A stretch of DNA of 64,000 nucleotides from Pluralibacter gergoviae ATCC 33028 = NBRC 105706 (GCF_001598855.1 NZ_BCZS01000024.1:1-64000); one strand, 5' to 3'. Numbered from the stretch's first letter, positions 12,353 to 22,407 are shown. The notes: a model not told the origin generated them from the sequence alone. Program-made: numbers and translations.

Positions 12353-13312
12353 ATGAACGATTTTCTGGCATTAACCCTGGCCGGGCAGCGCCCCGGCCGG
12401 ACGCAGGGCGAAACGGCGGAGATCTACTGGCAGTGGCACGATGCCGGCATTCTCGAGCTGACGCCCTTCGCCGCGAGCGAGCGGGCGCTGGTGCTCTCCT
12501 GCGGCGTTCACGGCAATGAAACGGCGCCGGTAGAGATAGTCGATGCCCTGCTCGGCGCGCTGCTGGCGGGCGAACTGCCCCTGCGCTGGCGGCTGCTGGT
12601 CATTTTCGGCAACCCGCCGGCGCTGGCGGCCAATAAGCGCTACCTGCACAGCGATATGAACCGGATGTTCAGCGGCCGCTGGCACGACGTTACGCCGAGC
12701 GGCGAAACCGCGCGGGCCGCCCGGCTGGAGCAGGCGCTGCGCCAGTTCTACCAGCCGACGGACGCCCTGCGCTGGCACCTCGACCTGCACACCGCCATTC
12801 GCGGCTCGCACCACCCGCGCTTCGGCGTCCTGCCGCAGCGCGATGCGCCCTGGGACGAGGATTTTATCCACTGGCTGGCGGCGGCGGGGCTGGAGGCGCT
12901 GGTGTTTCATCAGAGTCCGGGCGGCACCTTTACCCACTTCAGCAGCGCGCAGTTCACCGCCCAGGCCTGTACCCTGGAGCTGGGCAAGGCGCTGCCGTTT
13001 GGTCATAACGATTTGCGGCAGTTTGCAACCACCCGCGAGGCGCTGGCCGGGCTGCTGGCGGGCGGGATAGCCAGCGCGCCGCTGCCCGTCCGCTATCGCG
13101 TCGCGCAGCAGCTGACCCGCCATGGCGACGATTTCCGCCTGCATATGTCGGCGCAGACCCTCAATTTTACGCCGTTTGCGGCGGGGACGCTGCTGGCGGA
13201 GGAAGGGGAGAGGCGCTACACGGTGCAACACGATACGGAATATGTGCTGTTCCCCAATCCGGACGTCGCGCCGGGGCTGCGGGCGGGGCTGATGCTGGTG
13301 CGTGAATCCTGA
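12353..13312 (+). CDS. astE: Succinylglutamate desuccinylase
   Basis: The 319-residue zinc carboxypeptidase-like enzyme (M14/AstE-AspA family) cleaves succinylglutamate to glutamate and succinate, the last AST step. Zinc ligands are visible in [13 protein letters not shown] (His and Glu) and in [11 protein letters not shown] (His). The start at 12353 has GAGGG six bases upstream and matches the family start; a longer frame from 12314 overlaps astB and lacks support. It ends the astCADBE operon. Confidence 0.95.
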   Translation: MNDFLALTLAGQRPGRTQGETAEIYWQWHDAGILELTPFAASERALVLSCGVHGNETAPVEIVDALLGALLAGELPLRWRLLVIFGNPPALAANKRYLHSDMNRMFSGRWHDVTPSGETARAARLEQALRQFYQPTDALRWHLDLHTAIRGSHHPRFGVLPQRDAPWDEDFIHWLAAAGLEALVFHQSPGGTFTHFSSAQFTAQACTLELGKALPFGHNDLRQFATTREALAGLLAGGIASAPLPVRYRVAQQLTRHGDDFRLHMSAQTLNFTPFAAGTLLAEEGERRYTVQHDTEYVLFPNPDVAPGLRAGLMLVRES

Positions 13313-13323
13313 TAAACATTAAT

Positions 13324-13349
13324 TGGCCATCCCTCGCGTTGGCCATTTT
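13324..13349 (+). terminator. Probable terminator of the ast operon
   Basis: TGGCCA at 13324-13329 and again at 13340-13345 is self-complementary and can form a 6-bp stem with a 10-base loop, followed by TTTT. It lies 12 bases after the astE stop. The stem is short. Confidence 0.5.
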
Positions 13350-13429
13350 CTTGATTTATCCTGCTTTTTATCTCTATTTACGGATAAGTCCTGGTAAATG
13401 CTTTATTTATAATCAGTAATGCGCTAGAG

Positions 13430-13491
13430 TTCTCCATAATTTCTTTAATAACAGTGCGTTATTAATTATTTCTCGCAGAACTCCACAATTT
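13430..13491 (+). promoter_or_regulatory. Two BaeR-like boxes upstream of spy
   Basis: TTCTCCATAATT at 13430-13441 closely fits the BaeR motif remembered as TCTCCATDATTGGC, and AACTCCACAATTT at 13479-13491 is a second, weaker copy. BaeR and CpxR are the known activators of spy. The rest of the 329-base gap 13313-13641 is AT-rich and holds no further gene I can support. Confidence 0.5.
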
Positions 13492-13641
13492 TTCCTTATT
13501 TTCCTCATCATTGCCGATAAATTCGCTTTTACACTTTCATCGTTTTACGCTTGCTCTGATTAATTGACGTTAAACCCCGTAAAGTTAACTCCGTCAACAC
13601 GGCAATGCGCCGCAAGAATAACCGATAGTAAGGAACTTATT

Positions 13642-14124
13642 ATGAAAAAGCTGACCGCACTGATCATTGCCTCTACCCTCTCCCTGGGCGCCGCTAACCT
13701 GGCGCACGCTGCCGACACGGCGGCGACCGCGCCGGCTGAAAAAGCGCCGATGATGCACAAAGGCAAGCCTGGCATGCATCACGATATGATGTTTAAAGGC
13801 CTTAACCTGACCGACGCCCAGAAGCAGCAGGTGCGCGACATCATGAAGGAGCAGCGCGGGAAAATGCAGCGCCCGTCCGCCGATGACGCCCGCGCCATGC
13901 ACAGCCTGATCGCCAGCGATACCTTCGATAAGGCGAAGGCCGAAGCGATGGTTGATAAGATGGAAGCGAAGCACAAAGAGATGGTGCTCTCCCGCATGGA
14001 GACCCAGAACAAGATTTACAACATCCTGACCCCGGAGCAGAAAAAGCAGTTTAACGCCAATTTTGAGAAGCGTCTGACAGAGCGCCCGGCGCATCAGGGT
14101 AAAATGACCCCGCCGGCTGAATAA
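13642..14124 (+). CDS. spy: Periplasmic ATP-independent chaperone Spy
   Basis: The 160-residue product has a signal peptide ending in HAADTAAT and the Spy/CpxP repeat motifs LNLTDAQKQQVRDIMKEQR and NILTPEQKKQF (LTxxQ family). Spy forms a cradle-shaped dimer that holds unfolded proteins in the periplasm. It is rich in Met, Lys and His near the mature N-terminus, as in E. coli. The start at 13642 is preceded by TAAGGAA; a 26-codon upstream extension would bury the signal peptide. Induction by BaeR/CpxR fits the boxes upstream. Confidence 0.96.
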   Translation: MKKLTALIIASTLSLGAANLAHAADTAATAPAEKAPMMHKGKPGMHHDMMFKGLNLTDAQKQQVRDIMKEQRGKMQRPSADDARAMHSLIASDTFDKAKAEAMVDKMEAKHKEMVLSRMETQNKIYNILTPEQKKQFNANFEKRLTERPAHQGKMTPPAE

Positions 14125-14144
14125 TCCGGCGCCCTGCACACAAG

Positions 14145-14199
14145 ACCGCCGGTCTTGCCCGTATGCCAGAAGGCTGCGGGCAGGCCCGGCGGTTTTTTT
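14145..14199 (+). terminator. Terminator after spy
   Basis: ACCGCCGG (14145-14152) pairs with CCGGCGGT (14186-14193), with further pairing of TTGCCCG and CGGGCAG inside, and seven T follow. It is strong on the plus strand; its T-run touches the stop codon of the convergent cho gene. Confidence 0.9.
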
Positions 14200-15064
14200 A
14201 TTCGCTCAGGGTAATGATCTCGGCGCTCCCGGCCAGCAGCGGACGGCAGAGGATTTTATAGCCGTCGTGGTCGAAGCTGGCGGGCAGGCGCGACAGCGTA
14301 GCGGCCTCGGCCAGGCTGGCGACCGATCCCAGCCACAGCCAGTTGTGAATGATGTGATACTCGGTGAGGTCGGCGCTTTGCTCCTTCAGGGCGATAGCCC
14401 CGCGCCAGGGCCAGCAGGTGAGCTGCAGGCGCGAAAGGGCCTCTTTGAGACGCCGATCGTGCGCCTCCAGCGGCTCTTTGCCGCAGCAGGCACCCGCGCA
14501 GCGTCCCAGCGCCGAGCGAAAGCAGCCGCGGCCGCGGCTGACCGCCTCCAGGCCCAGCAGACCGTAGCAAAGGCGCTGCTCGTCGGCGATGGTTTTCAGC
14601 GCCTGCAGCGCCGCCCGGCGATTGGCAAACAGGCCGTACAGGCCCAGCTGGCTGGAGAAATCGATCTCTTTCGCGTACACCACCTGCGGCCGTGCGTCGG
14701 TCAGCAGCAGAGAGCAGAGCTGGCGATTGCGGCGCAGGCGCTTGTTGAACAGCGGCTGCTGCGCTTTGATCATCTGCGCCTCAAGCAGCAGGGCGCCAAT
14801 TTCACCGGCGGTGCAGATCCAGCTGATGCGCCGGGACTGGCGCAGCATCGCCGCTTCCTCCGGCGTGCGCAGATGAGAAAGTACCCGGCTGCGCAGGTTG
14901 ACGCTCTTGCCAATATAGAGCGGGAGGGTGTCGCTGTCGCCGTGGAAGGTATAGACGCCGGGCCGGGCGGGCAGCGCCTCCAGCGACGGGCGCAGGTGTT
15001 CCGGATATTCATAGATTGCCGCCGCCTCAAAGGCCAGGCGCGGGGCGGAGGGACGTTTTGCCAC
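14198..15064 (-). CDS. cho: SOS-induced excinuclease Cho
   Basis: The 288-residue protein resembles the N-terminal half of UvrC: a GIY-YIG nuclease domain (GVYTFHGDSDTLPLYIGKSVNLRSR, about residues 35-60) followed by a cysteine-containing region (GCFRSALGRCAGACCG). Cho makes the 3' incision in nucleotide excision repair, acting with UvrAB on bulky lesions. The start is a GTG at 15064 with AGGAG upstream. A LexA box lies 14 bases before it. E. coli has ves between cho and spy; it is absent here and the two genes converge directly. Confidence 0.94.
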   Translation of the reverse strand: MAKRPSAPRLAFEAAAIYEYPEHLRPSLEALPARPGVYTFHGDSDTLPLYIGKSVNLRSRVLSHLRTPEEAAMLRQSRRISWICTAGEIGALLLEAQMIKAQQPLFNKRLRRNRQLCSLLLTDARPQVVYAKEIDFSSQLGLYGLFANRRAALQALKTIADEQRLCYGLLGLEAVSRGRGCFRSALGRCAGACCGKEPLEAHDRRLKEALSRLQLTCWPWRGAIALKEQSADLTEYHIIHNWLWLGSVASLAEAATLSRLPASFDHDGYKILCRPLLAGSAEIITLSE

Positions 15065-15075
15065 AAAGACTCCTG

Positions 15076-15095
15076 TACTGATGATTTATACAGTG
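15076..15095 (-). promoter_or_regulatory. LexA box of cho
   Basis: Read on the minus strand, CTGTATAAATCATCAG (core 15078-15093) has the CTG-N10-CAG spacing of the SOS box with an A/T-rich middle, flanked by ACACTGT and CAGTA. It sits immediately upstream of cho, as expected for this SOS gene. Confidence 0.85.
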
Positions 15096-15109
15096 TAACC
15101 CGGAGCGGC

Positions 15110-15412
15110 AAAAAAGAAAATGATGTACCGGCGATTTTACCCCCCGCTCAGGCGCTGGGCCTGTTTGCGCAAATGGCCGAGGGTCGGCTGCCGGGTGGCC
15201 CGCCCTATATCCTGCTCAGGGAGGCGTTTGCGCACGATGCCGATCTGGATTTGTGTGCGCGGGCGCACGGCGAGTAGCGTGTGAGAGAAGCAAAATTGCC
15301 GGGGTGTCAGCGCTTGCCGCAGCGGCAACGATTTTTCTTCAGGCGGGCCGGGAGCTGGCGCAGCGCGTTGATGCGCTGCGCCTGGGGTCAGGCGCCCGGC
15401 GATGAGGTAACC
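15110..15412. other. Intergenic stretch between cho and nadE with open-frame remnants
   Basis: About 300 bases have no gene I recognise. A plus-strand frame ending at 15277 reads as normal-looking protein (for example LFAQMAEGRLPGGPPYILL) but has no good start. On the minus strand a short frame ending near 15319 finishes in LKKNRCRCGKR, also without a start. These may be decayed gene ends or chance open frames in GC-rich DNA. Confidence 0.35.
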
Positions 15413-16240
<828 letters not shown>

Positions 16241-16459
16241 GTCTCTCTCCCGGAAATGATCAGTTGCAATAAAGCTACCTCTTTGTCGTTAAAACGACAA
16301 GGATCACAGTTTTGAGTGCTGCAAAACAGCACGGTTCAGAGTCTCGTGCGGCCTTTAGGGAATGTTCCGAAAGTTATCCCTCTTAAATCATCAGGTTGAA
16401 AAATAGCGATCTTTATTCCAGGCTTAACCCTGCACTGATAAAAAAAACGAGGATGGAAT

Positions 16460-16828
16460 ATGAACAAGAATATCGCAGGAATGTTAGGCGCAGCAGCAGT
16501 ACTGGCGATGCTGGCAGGGTGTACTGCCTACGATCGTACCAAAGATCAGTTTACTCAGCCGGTGGTCAAGGACGTGAAAAAAGGCATGACCCGCCAGCAG
16601 GTTGAGGCCCTGGCAGGTAAGCCGTCTTCAGAAGTATCAATGATCCACGCGCGCGGAACTTGCCAGACCTATATCCTGGGTCAACGCGATGGTAAAATTG
16701 ATACCTATTTTGTTGCCCTGGACGATACCGGACATGTCATTAACTCCGGTTATCAAACCTGCGCCCAGTATGATACCGATCCGCAGGCGCCGCAGCAGAC
16801 AAAGCAGCAGAGCGGACTTCTGCGCTAA
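16460..16828 (+). CDS. osmE: Osmotically induced lipoprotein OsmE
   Basis: The 122-residue product has a lipoprotein signal with lipobox LAGC at residues 18-21 and belongs to the SmpA/OmlA (BamE-like) group; [18 protein letters not shown] is the family core. It is a small outer-membrane lipoprotein whose gene is induced by high osmolarity and stationary phase in E. coli. The C-terminus is about ten residues longer than the E. coli form, with a Gln-rich end. GAGG precedes the start. A terminator follows at 16840. Confidence 0.93.
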   Translation: MNKNIAGMLGAAAVLAMLAGCTAYDRTKDQFTQPVVKDVKKGMTRQQVEALAGKPSSEVSMIHARGTCQTYILGQRDGKIDTYFVALDDTGHVINSGYQTCAQYDTDPQAPQQTKQQSGLLR

Positions 16829-16839
16829 CCAAAAATCAC

Positions 16840-16866
16840 AACCCGGTCTCCTGACCGGGTTTTTTA
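16840..16866 (+). terminator. Terminator after osmE
   Basis: AACCCGGTC and GACCGGGTT form a 9-bp stem with loop TCCT-like spacing, followed by T residues, 11 bases past the osmE stop. Confidence 0.9.
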
Positions 16867-16877
16867 TGTCGCTTTGC

Positions 16878-16900
16878 TTATTTAATTGCGCGAATTATTT
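16878..16900. promoter_or_regulatory. Candidate NagC operator upstream of chbB
   Basis: The palindrome-like TTAATTGCGCGAATTA (core 16882-16897, flanked by TATTT on both sides) is an A/T-rich dyad with a CG centre, the general form of NagC sites. NagC is a known repressor of chb. The assignment is tentative. Confidence 0.4.
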
Positions 16901-16908
16901 GGCCGAAA

Positions 16909-16924
16909 TGTGAAGGTAGTCATA
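16909..16924 (+). promoter_or_regulatory. CRP-like site upstream of chbB
   Basis: TGTGAAGGTAGTCATA fits TGTGA-N6-TCACA in its left half and in TCA of the right half. CRP activation of the chb operon is established in E. coli. The chbB start is about 170 bases downstream. Confidence 0.6.
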
Positions 16925-17094
16925 AGCAAAGGTCAACGAGAGACAATTTTCCCCTATAGCGAATTATCCTGGCGTAAAGTCATGCCGTATACTCACCTCA
17001 TAAGCACGACGTAACATTTCGTTACCGCTGCCCCGGCCCGGCGCCACAGGAGTGAGCCCGTCAGCCGGCAAAAAAGCCAATTGAGGAAGCTAAT

Positions 17095-17415
17095 ATGGAA
17101 AAGAAACATATCTATCTGTTTTGTTCAGCGGGCATGTCCACCTCTCTGCTGGTCTCAAAAATGCGCGCCCAGGCTGAGAAATATGAAGTGCCGGTTATTA
17201 TTGAAGCATTTCCCGAAACCCTCGCGGCTGAAAAAGGCCAGCAGGCCGATGCCGTATTATTAGGACCGCAAATTGCCTATATGCTTCCGGAAATCCAGCG
17301 CCTGCTGCCGAATAAGCCGGTACAGGTTATTGATTCCGTACTGTATGGCAAAGTCGATGGTTTAGGCGTTCTCAAAGCCGCCGTCGCGGCGATTAAGCAG
17401 GCAGCAGCACAGTAA
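17095..17415 (+). CDS. chbB: Chitobiose-specific PTS enzyme IIB
   Basis: The 106-residue protein carries the phosphorylated Cys10 in [15 protein letters not shown], the phosphate-binding loop of lactose/cellobiose-type IIB proteins. It accepts phosphate from ChbA and passes it to chitobiose entering through ChbC. It is the first gene of chbBCARFG, for uptake and breakdown of N,N'-diacetylchitobiose. GAGGAAGC precedes the start. The untranslated gap to chbC contains a small-RNA pairing site and a hairpin. Confidence 0.97.
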   Translation: MEKKHIYLFCSAGMSTSLLVSKMRAQAEKYEVPVIIEAFPETLAAEKGQQADAVLLGPQIAYMLPEIQRLLPNKPVQVIDSVLYGKVDGLGVLKAAVAAIKQAAAQ

Positions 17416-17437
17416 TTTTTGTATTTATTTTAATTTT

Positions 17438-17449
17438 CCCGTCAAAGAG
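17438..17449 (+). promoter_or_regulatory. ChiX small-RNA pairing site between chbB and chbC
   Basis: CCCGTCAAAGAG is the exact complement of CTCTTTGACGGG, the seed part of the ChiX sRNA as I remember it, and the following TTTCAT extends the complementarity after three mismatches. In E. coli and Salmonella this intercistronic stretch traps ChiX when chb is induced, which frees the chitoporin chiP mRNA. The chiX gene is not in this window. Confidence 0.75.
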
Positions 17450-17466
17450 TTATTTCATACACAAGC

Positions 17467-17492
17467 GCCGTAACTTTCGGTTACGGCTTTTT
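17467..17492 (+). terminator. Hairpin between chbB and chbC
   Basis: GCCGTAAC (17467-17474) pairs with GTTACGGC (17480-17487), loop TTTCG, followed by five T. It looks like an intrinsic terminator or processing hairpin inside the operon, 14 bases before the chbC start, so it may reduce expression of chbC relative to chbB. A similar GTAAC-N5-GTTAC element occurs upstream of chbB near 17011-17025. Confidence 0.6.
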
Positions 17493-17505
17493 AAGGGTAT
17501 TTTCT

Positions 17506-18864
17506 ATGAGTAAAGTTATTAGCTCTCTTGAAAAGGTACTCCTTCCTTTTGCAGTTAAAATAGGAAAGCAGCCGCACGTTAATGCGATTAAAAACGGCTT
17601 TATTAAACTGATGCCGCTGACCCTCGCGGGGGCCATGTTTGTATTAATTAATAACGTTTTTCTCAGTTTTGGCGAAGGCTCCTTCTTCTATTCACTTGGC
17701 ATTCGTTTAGACGCTTCCACCATTGAGACCCTGAATGGTTTTAAAGCCATCGGCGGCAACGTGTACAACGGTACGTTGGGCATTATGTCGCTGATGGCGC
17801 CTTTTTTCATCGGCATGGCGCTGGCGGAAGAACGAAAAGTCGACCCTATGGCGGCGGGACTGCTGTCGATTGCGGCCTTTATGACCGTTACCCCTTACAG
17901 CGTCGGTGAAGCCTATGCGGTAGGCGCCAACTGGCTGGGCGGGGCGAATATCATCTCCGGCATTATTATTGGCCTGGTGGTGGCGGAGATGTTTGCCTTC
18001 GTGGTGCGCCGCAACTGGGTTATACGGCTGCCGGCTAGCGTTCCCGGATCGGTTTCCCGCTCTTTCTCGGCGGTGATCCCCGGTTTTATCATTCTCTCTA
18101 TTTTCGGGATTATCTCCTGGGCGCTGGGCCACTGGCAGACCAACTTCCACCAGATAATCATGGATTCCATCTCCACGCCGCTGGCGTCGATGGGCGCCGT
18201 GGTCGGCTGGGCGTACGTTATTTTTACCTCGCTGCTGTGGTTCTTCGGCGTGCACGGCTCGCTGGCGCTCACCGCGCTGGACAACGGCATCATGACCCCG
18301 TGGGCGCTGGAAAATATCCAGCTCTATCAGCAGTACGGCTCCGTTGACGCGGCGCTGGCGGCGGGTAAAACCTTCCACATGTGGGCCAAGCCGATGCTTG
18401 ACTCCTATATTTTCCTCGGTGGCACCGGCGCTACCCTGGGTCTGATTATCGCCATCTTTATCGCCTCGCGTCGCCAGGATCATCGTCAGATTGCCAAGCT
18501 GGCTCTGCCGTCGGGCATTTTCCAGATTAACGAGCCTATCCTGTTTGGTCTGCCGATCATCATGAACCCGGTGATGTTTATCCCGTTCGTGCTCATCCAG
18601 CCGCTGCTGGCTGCCATCACCATGACCGCCTACACGCTGGGGATCATCCCGCCGGTCACTAACCTGGCGCCCTGGACGATGCCGACGGGTCTGGGGGCAT
18701 TCTTTAACACCAACGGCAGTATCGCCGCGCTGCTGCTGGCGCTGTTCAACCTCGGGGTGGCGGTCGTGGTTTACCTGCCGTTCGTGGTGATCGCCAACAA
18801 GGCGCAGACCGTTATCGAGGAAGAAGAGAGCGAAGAAGATATTGCCAACGCACTGAAATTTTAA
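17506..18864 (+). CDS. chbC: Chitobiose-specific PTS enzyme IIC
   Basis: The 452-residue integral membrane protein has about ten hydrophobic helices. It carries the PTS lactose/cellobiose IIC family features [14 protein letters not shown] and WFFGVHGS, which form the sugar-binding site. It transports chitobiose while ChbB phosphorylates it. The length equals E. coli ChbC. The acidic tail EEEESEED is cytoplasmic. The ribosome site TAAGGG is nine bases upstream. Confidence 0.97.
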   Translation: MSKVISSLEKVLLPFAVKIGKQPHVNAIKNGFIKLMPLTLAGAMFVLINNVFLSFGEGSFFYSLGIRLDASTIETLNGFKAIGGNVYNGTLGIMSLMAPFFIGMALAEERKVDPMAAGLLSIAAFMTVTPYSVGEAYAVGANWLGGANIISGIIIGLVVAEMFAFVVRRNWVIRLPASVPGSVSRSFSAVIPGFIILSIFGIISWALGHWQTNFHQIIMDSISTPLASMGAVVGWAYVIFTSLLWFFGVHGSLALTALDNGIMTPWALENIQLYQQYGSVDAALAAGKTFHMWAKPMLDSYIFLGGTGATLGLIIAIFIASRRQDHRQIAKLALPSGIFQINEPILFGLPIIMNPVMFIPFVLIQPLLAAITMTAYTLGIIPPVTNLAPWTMPTGLGAFFNTNGSIAALLLALFNLGVAVVVYLPFVVIANKAQTVIEEEESEEDIANALKF

Positions 18865-18915
18865 TTTTCCGCGGTGCGGCACGCGCCGCGCCGCCCGAAC
18901 CGAGAAGGAATAAGC

Positions 18916-19263
18916 ATGTTCGATCTGGATAATGTTGTAGCGGAAGAGGTCAAGGAAAACGATCTTGAAGAGGTGGTGATGGGGCTTATCATCAACTCCG
19001 GACAGGCCCGCAGCCTGGCCTACTCGGCCCTCAAGCAGGCAAAACAGGGTGACTTTGCCGCCGCGAAGGCGACGATGGAGCAGTCGCGGGCGGCGCTGAG
19101 CGACGCGCACCGCGTGCAGACCCAGCTGATTGAGAGTGATGAAGGCGAGGGCAAAATGAAGGTCAGCCTGGTGCTGGTTCATGCGCAGGATCATCTCATG
19201 ACCTCAATGCTGGCCCGCGAACTGGTAGCCGAATTGATTGAACTTCACGAGAAGGTACAATAA
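18916..19263 (+). CDS. chbA: Chitobiose-specific PTS enzyme IIA
   Basis: The 115-residue all-helical IIA protein receives phosphate from HPr on a His in LVLVHAQDHLM (residue 89) and gives it to ChbB. The start at 18916 is chosen because GAGAAGGAA stands just before it and because it matches E. coli ChbA; a 14-codon extension has no family support. The acidic N-terminal tail is variable in this family. The gene sits between chbC and chbR. Confidence 0.96.
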   Translation: MFDLDNVVAEEVKENDLEEVVMGLIINSGQARSLAYSALKQAKQGDFAAAKATMEQSRAALSDAHRVQTQLIESDEGEGKMKVSLVLVHAQDHLMTSMLARELVAELIELHEKVQ

Positions 19264-19278
19264 CGGGCAGATATCGCG

Positions 19279-20121
19279 ATGAGGCAACCGAAGATGACCA
19301 CCGTGGAGATGAACACCGCCCTTGAGCAGAAGCTGTTTAACGGCAAAAACTTTCACGTCTTCATCTACAACAAAACCGAAAGCATCAGCGGGCTGCACCA
19401 GCACGACTACTACGAGTTCACGCTGGTGCTCACCGGACGCTGCTATCAGGAAATTAACGGCAAGCGGGTGCTGCTGGAGCGTGGGGATTTCGTCTTTATC
19501 CCGATTGGCTCCTGCCATCAGAGCTTCTACGAGTTTGGCGCGACCCGCCTGCTCAATGTCGGCATCAGCCGCCGCTTTTTTGATAAGCACTATCAGCAGC
19601 TGTTGCCCGGTTTTCTGGTTGCCTCACAGGTCTACTCCGTTAAGAGTCCCTTTCTCAGCTATATAGAGTCGGTTATTGCATCACTGAATTTTCGCGACAG
19701 CGAGTTTGATGAATTTATTGAGGTGGTCTCTTTTGCCATTATTAACCGCATGTGCCACTTCCGCGAAGAGCAAACGCAGGACGTGGTACCCCAGTGGTTA
19801 AAAACAACGGTGGAAGTGATGCACGATAAAAATAAATTCGGTGAAAATGCGCTGGAAAATATGGTGGCGCTGTCGGGTAAGTCACAGGAGTATTTAACCC
19901 GGGCCACCCAGCGCTTCTACAGCAAAACACCTATGCAGATAATTAACGATATCCGCATTAACTTTGCCATGAAGCAGCTGGAAATAACCAACTATTCGGT
20001 AACCGATATTGCCTATGAGTCCGGGTACAGCAGCCCCAGCCTTTTTATTAAGACGTTTAAAAAGCTGACCTCCTTTACCCCCAGCAACTATCGCAAGCGG
20101 CTTACCGTTATTAATAACTGA
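19279..20121 (+). CDS. chbR: AraC-family regulator of the chb operon
   Basis: The 280-residue protein has an N-terminal cupin-like domain ([15 protein letters not shown], about residues 39-53) and a C-terminal AraC helix-turn-helix pair (about 180-275: [33 protein letters not shown] in part). ChbR activates chb when the monodeacetylated sugar phosphate is present and represses otherwise. It lies inside the operon it controls, as in E. coli, with identical length. A GTGCGGG/CCCGCA hairpin follows the stop. Confidence 0.95.
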   Translation: MRQPKMTTVEMNTALEQKLFNGKNFHVFIYNKTESISGLHQHDYYEFTLVLTGRCYQEINGKRVLLERGDFVFIPIGSCHQSFYEFGATRLLNVGISRRFFDKHYQQLLPGFLVASQVYSVKSPFLSYIESVIASLNFRDSEFDEFIEVVSFAIINRMCHFREEQTQDVVPQWLKTTVEVMHDKNKFGENALENMVALSGKSQEYLTRATQRFYSKTPMQIINDIRINFAMKQLEITNYSVTDIAYESGYSSPSLFIKTFKKLTSFTPSNYRKRLTVINN

Positions 20122-20221
20122 CGGCGTGCGGGTGCCCGCAGCCAATTAATCAATATTATTTTTCCGCGCGCAGCGGGAGGGATCCCCGCATCCCGCATGC
20201 GGAAATCAAAGGGAGAACGTG

Positions 20222-21568
20222 ATGAGCCAGAAATTAAAGATTGTCACTATCGGCGGCGGCAGCAGCTATACGCCGGAACTGCTTGAAGGCTTTATCAAGC
20301 GCTATCATGAACTGCCGGTCACCGAGCTGTGGCTGGTGGACGTGGAGGAGGGGAGCCACAAGCTCGACATCATTCACGCCCTCTGCGAACGGATGATAGA
20401 AAAAGCGGGCGTGCCGATGAAGGTCTATAAAACCCTCGATCGCCGCGAGGCCCTTAAGGGCGCGAACTTTGTCACCACCCAGCTGCGCGTCGGGCAGCTG
20501 CAGGCGCGGGAAAAAGATGAACGCATCCCGCTCAGCCACGGCTATCTCGGCCAGGAGACCAACGGCGCGGGCGGCCTGTTTAAAGGGCTGCGCACCATTC
20601 CGGTTATTTTCGACATCATTAAAGACGTGGAGGAGATTTGCCCCGACGCGTGGGTGATTAACTTCACCAATCCGGCGGGCATGGTCACCGAGGCGGTCTA
20701 TCGCCACACCGGCTTTAAGCGCTTTATCGGCGTGTGCAATATTCCGATTGGCATGAAGATGTTTATCACCGACGTGCTGGCGCTGACGCCAGAAGACGAC
20801 CTCTCTATTGACCTCTTCGGTCTCAATCACATGGTGTTTATCCGCGATGTGCTGGTCAACGGCGAGTCGCGTTTTGCTGAACTGCTCGACGGCGTGGCCA
20901 GCGGCAAGCTGACCGCCAATACGGTGAAAAATATCTTCGATATGCCGTTCAGCGAGGGGCTTATCCGATCCCTTAACCTGCTGCCGTGCTCCTACCTGCT
21001 TTACTACTTTAAGCAGAAGGAGATGCTGGCCATTGAGATGGGCGAATACTACAAGGGCGGCGCCCGGGCGCAGGTGGTGCAGAAGGTTGAGAAGCAGCTG
21101 TTTGAACTCTATAAAGACCCCGATCTGAAGGTGAAGCCGAAAGAGCTGGAGATGCGCGGGGGCGCCTACTACTCCGACGCCGCCTGCGAGGTGATCAACG
21201 CCATCTATAACGACAAGCAGGCCGAGCATTATGTTAACGTACCGCATCACGGCCATATCGATAATATTCCCGCCGACTGGGCGGTGGAGATGACCTGCAT
21301 CGTAGGCCGCGACGGCGCGAAGCCCCACCCGCGCGTCACCCACTTTGACGAGAATGTGATGGGGCTTATCCAGACCATTAAAGGTTTTGAAGTGGCGGCA
21401 AGCCGGGCGGCGCTCAGCGGCGAACTCAACGACGTGGAGCTGGCGCTGAACCTTAGCCCGCTGATCCACTCCGACAGCGACGCCGCCGTACTGGCAAAAG
21501 AGATGCTGCTGGCCCATGAAAAGTGGCTGCCGAACTTCGCCGCGGCGATCAAAGCGCTCAGACAGTAA
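20222..21568 (+). CDS. chbF: Monoacetylchitobiose-6-phosphate hydrolase
   Basis: The 448-residue glycoside hydrolase of family 4 begins MSQKLKIVTIGGGSSYTP, an NAD-binding Rossmann motif; GH4 enzymes use NAD and a divalent metal and work by a redox mechanism. Metal-site motifs VCNIPIG and LFGLNHM are intact. It cleaves deacetylated chitobiose-6-phosphate to glucosamine-6-phosphate and GlcNAc. The ATG at 20222 is used; a GTG directly before it is in frame but redundant. AAAGGGAGAA forms the ribosome site. Confidence 0.96.
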   Translation: MSQKLKIVTIGGGSSYTPELLEGFIKRYHELPVTELWLVDVEEGSHKLDIIHALCERMIEKAGVPMKVYKTLDRREALKGANFVTTQLRVGQLQAREKDERIPLSHGYLGQETNGAGGLFKGLRTIPVIFDIIKDVEEICPDAWVINFTNPAGMVTEAVYRHTGFKRFIGVCNIPIGMKMFITDVLALTPEDDLSIDLFGLNHMVFIRDVLVNGESRFAELLDGVASGKLTANTVKNIFDMPFSEGLIRSLNLLPCSYLLYYFKQKEMLAIEMGEYYKGGARAQVVQKVEKQLFELYKDPDLKVKPKELEMRGGAYYSDAACEVINAIYNDKQAEHYVNVPHHGHIDNIPADWAVEMTCIVGRDGAKPHPRVTHFDENVMGLIQTIKGFEVAASRAALSGELNDVELALNLSPLIHSDSDAAVLAKEMLLAHEKWLPNFAAAIKALRQ

Positions 21569-21580
21569 CGGGAGAGGCTG

Positions 21581-22339
21581 ATGGAACGTATTCTGATCGT
21601 CAATGCCGATGATTTTGGCCTCAGCCGGGGCCAGAACTACGGTATCGTCGAAGCCTGCCGCAACGGGCTGGTGACCTCAACCACCGCGCTGGTTAACGGC
21701 GAGGCCATTGTCCACGCCGCCGGGTTGAGCCGCACGCTGCCCGAGCTGGCGGTGGGCATGCATTTCGCGCTCACGCTCGGTAAACCGCTGACCGCCATGC
21801 CGGGCCTGACCCGCGACGGCAGGCTCGGGAAGTGGCTCTGGGAGATGGCGGAAGCGGGCGCGCTGCCGCTGGACGAAATCCGCCGCGAGCTGATCGCCCA
21901 GTACCAGCGCTTTATCGACCTGTTCGGCGCGGCGCCAACCCATATCGATAGCCACCACCACGTGCATATGATCCCGCCGGTTTTTGCCATCGTCGCCGCT
22001 TTTGCCAAAGAGATGGGCGTACCTGTACGCATTGATCGGGCGCTGCAGCAGCGCGATGGCCTTGATGCGGCCGGCCTGCGCAGCAGCGACGGCTTCAGCA
22101 GCGCCTTCTACGGCAATGGTGTCAGCGAAGCGCTGTTTCTTGAGGTGCTGGAGACCTCAATTGCCGCCGGAGAGCGCTCGCTTGAGGTGATGTGCCATCC
22201 CGCGTTTGTGGACAATACCATTATGGGCAGCGCCTACTGCTATCCGCGTCTGGCGGAACTGGAGATACTGACCTCGGCATCGCTGCAGCAGGAGGTGGCG
22301 ATGAAAGGGTATCGCCTGGGAAGCTACCGGGACGTGTAG
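21581..22339 (+). CDS. chbG: Chitooligosaccharide deacetylase
   Basis: The 252-residue YdjC-family protein has the metal-binding motifs [15 protein letters not shown] (Asp-Asp) and [10 protein letters not shown] (His cluster). ChbG removes one acetyl group from chitobiose-6-phosphate, which is needed both for cleavage by ChbF and for making the inducer seen by ChbR. It closes the chb operon, 12 bases after chbF, with GGGAGAGG as ribosome site, and is followed by two hairpins. Confidence 0.95.
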   Translation: MERILIVNADDFGLSRGQNYGIVEACRNGLVTSTTALVNGEAIVHAAGLSRTLPELAVGMHFALTLGKPLTAMPGLTRDGRLGKWLWEMAEAGALPLDEIRRELIAQYQRFIDLFGAAPTHIDSHHHVHMIPPVFAIVAAFAKEMGVPVRIDRALQQRDGLDAAGLRSSDGFSSAFYGNGVSEALFLEVLETSIAAGERSLEVMCHPAFVDNTIMGSAYCYPRLAELEILTSASLQQEVAMKGYRLGSYRDV

Positions 22340-22345
22340 GGAATT

Positions 22346-22407
22346 GCGCCCGGCACATTTGCCGGGCGCGTTTTGAGGGTTAGACCGGGCGCAGACCCGG
22401 TTTTTTT
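22346..22407 (+). terminator. Two terminator hairpins between chbG and katE
   Basis: The first has GCGCCCGGC (22346-22354) pairing with GCCGGGCGC (22361-22369) followed by TTTT after one base; the second has ACCGGG (22384-22389) and CCCGGT (22396-22401) followed by seven T. Both are oriented for the chb operon; the second T-run touches the katE stop codon. Confidence 0.85.

Noticed and set aside
15137-15328. 63-codon minus-strand frame between cho and nadE
   Set aside because: It needs a TTG start without a ribosome site and shows no domain; kept only as part of the unexplained interval.
17707-19194. 495-codon frame opposite chbC and chbA
   Set aside because: Its sequence is Arg/His/Gln-rich low-quality protein, typical for the antisense of membrane-protein codons, and it spans two well-supported genes.
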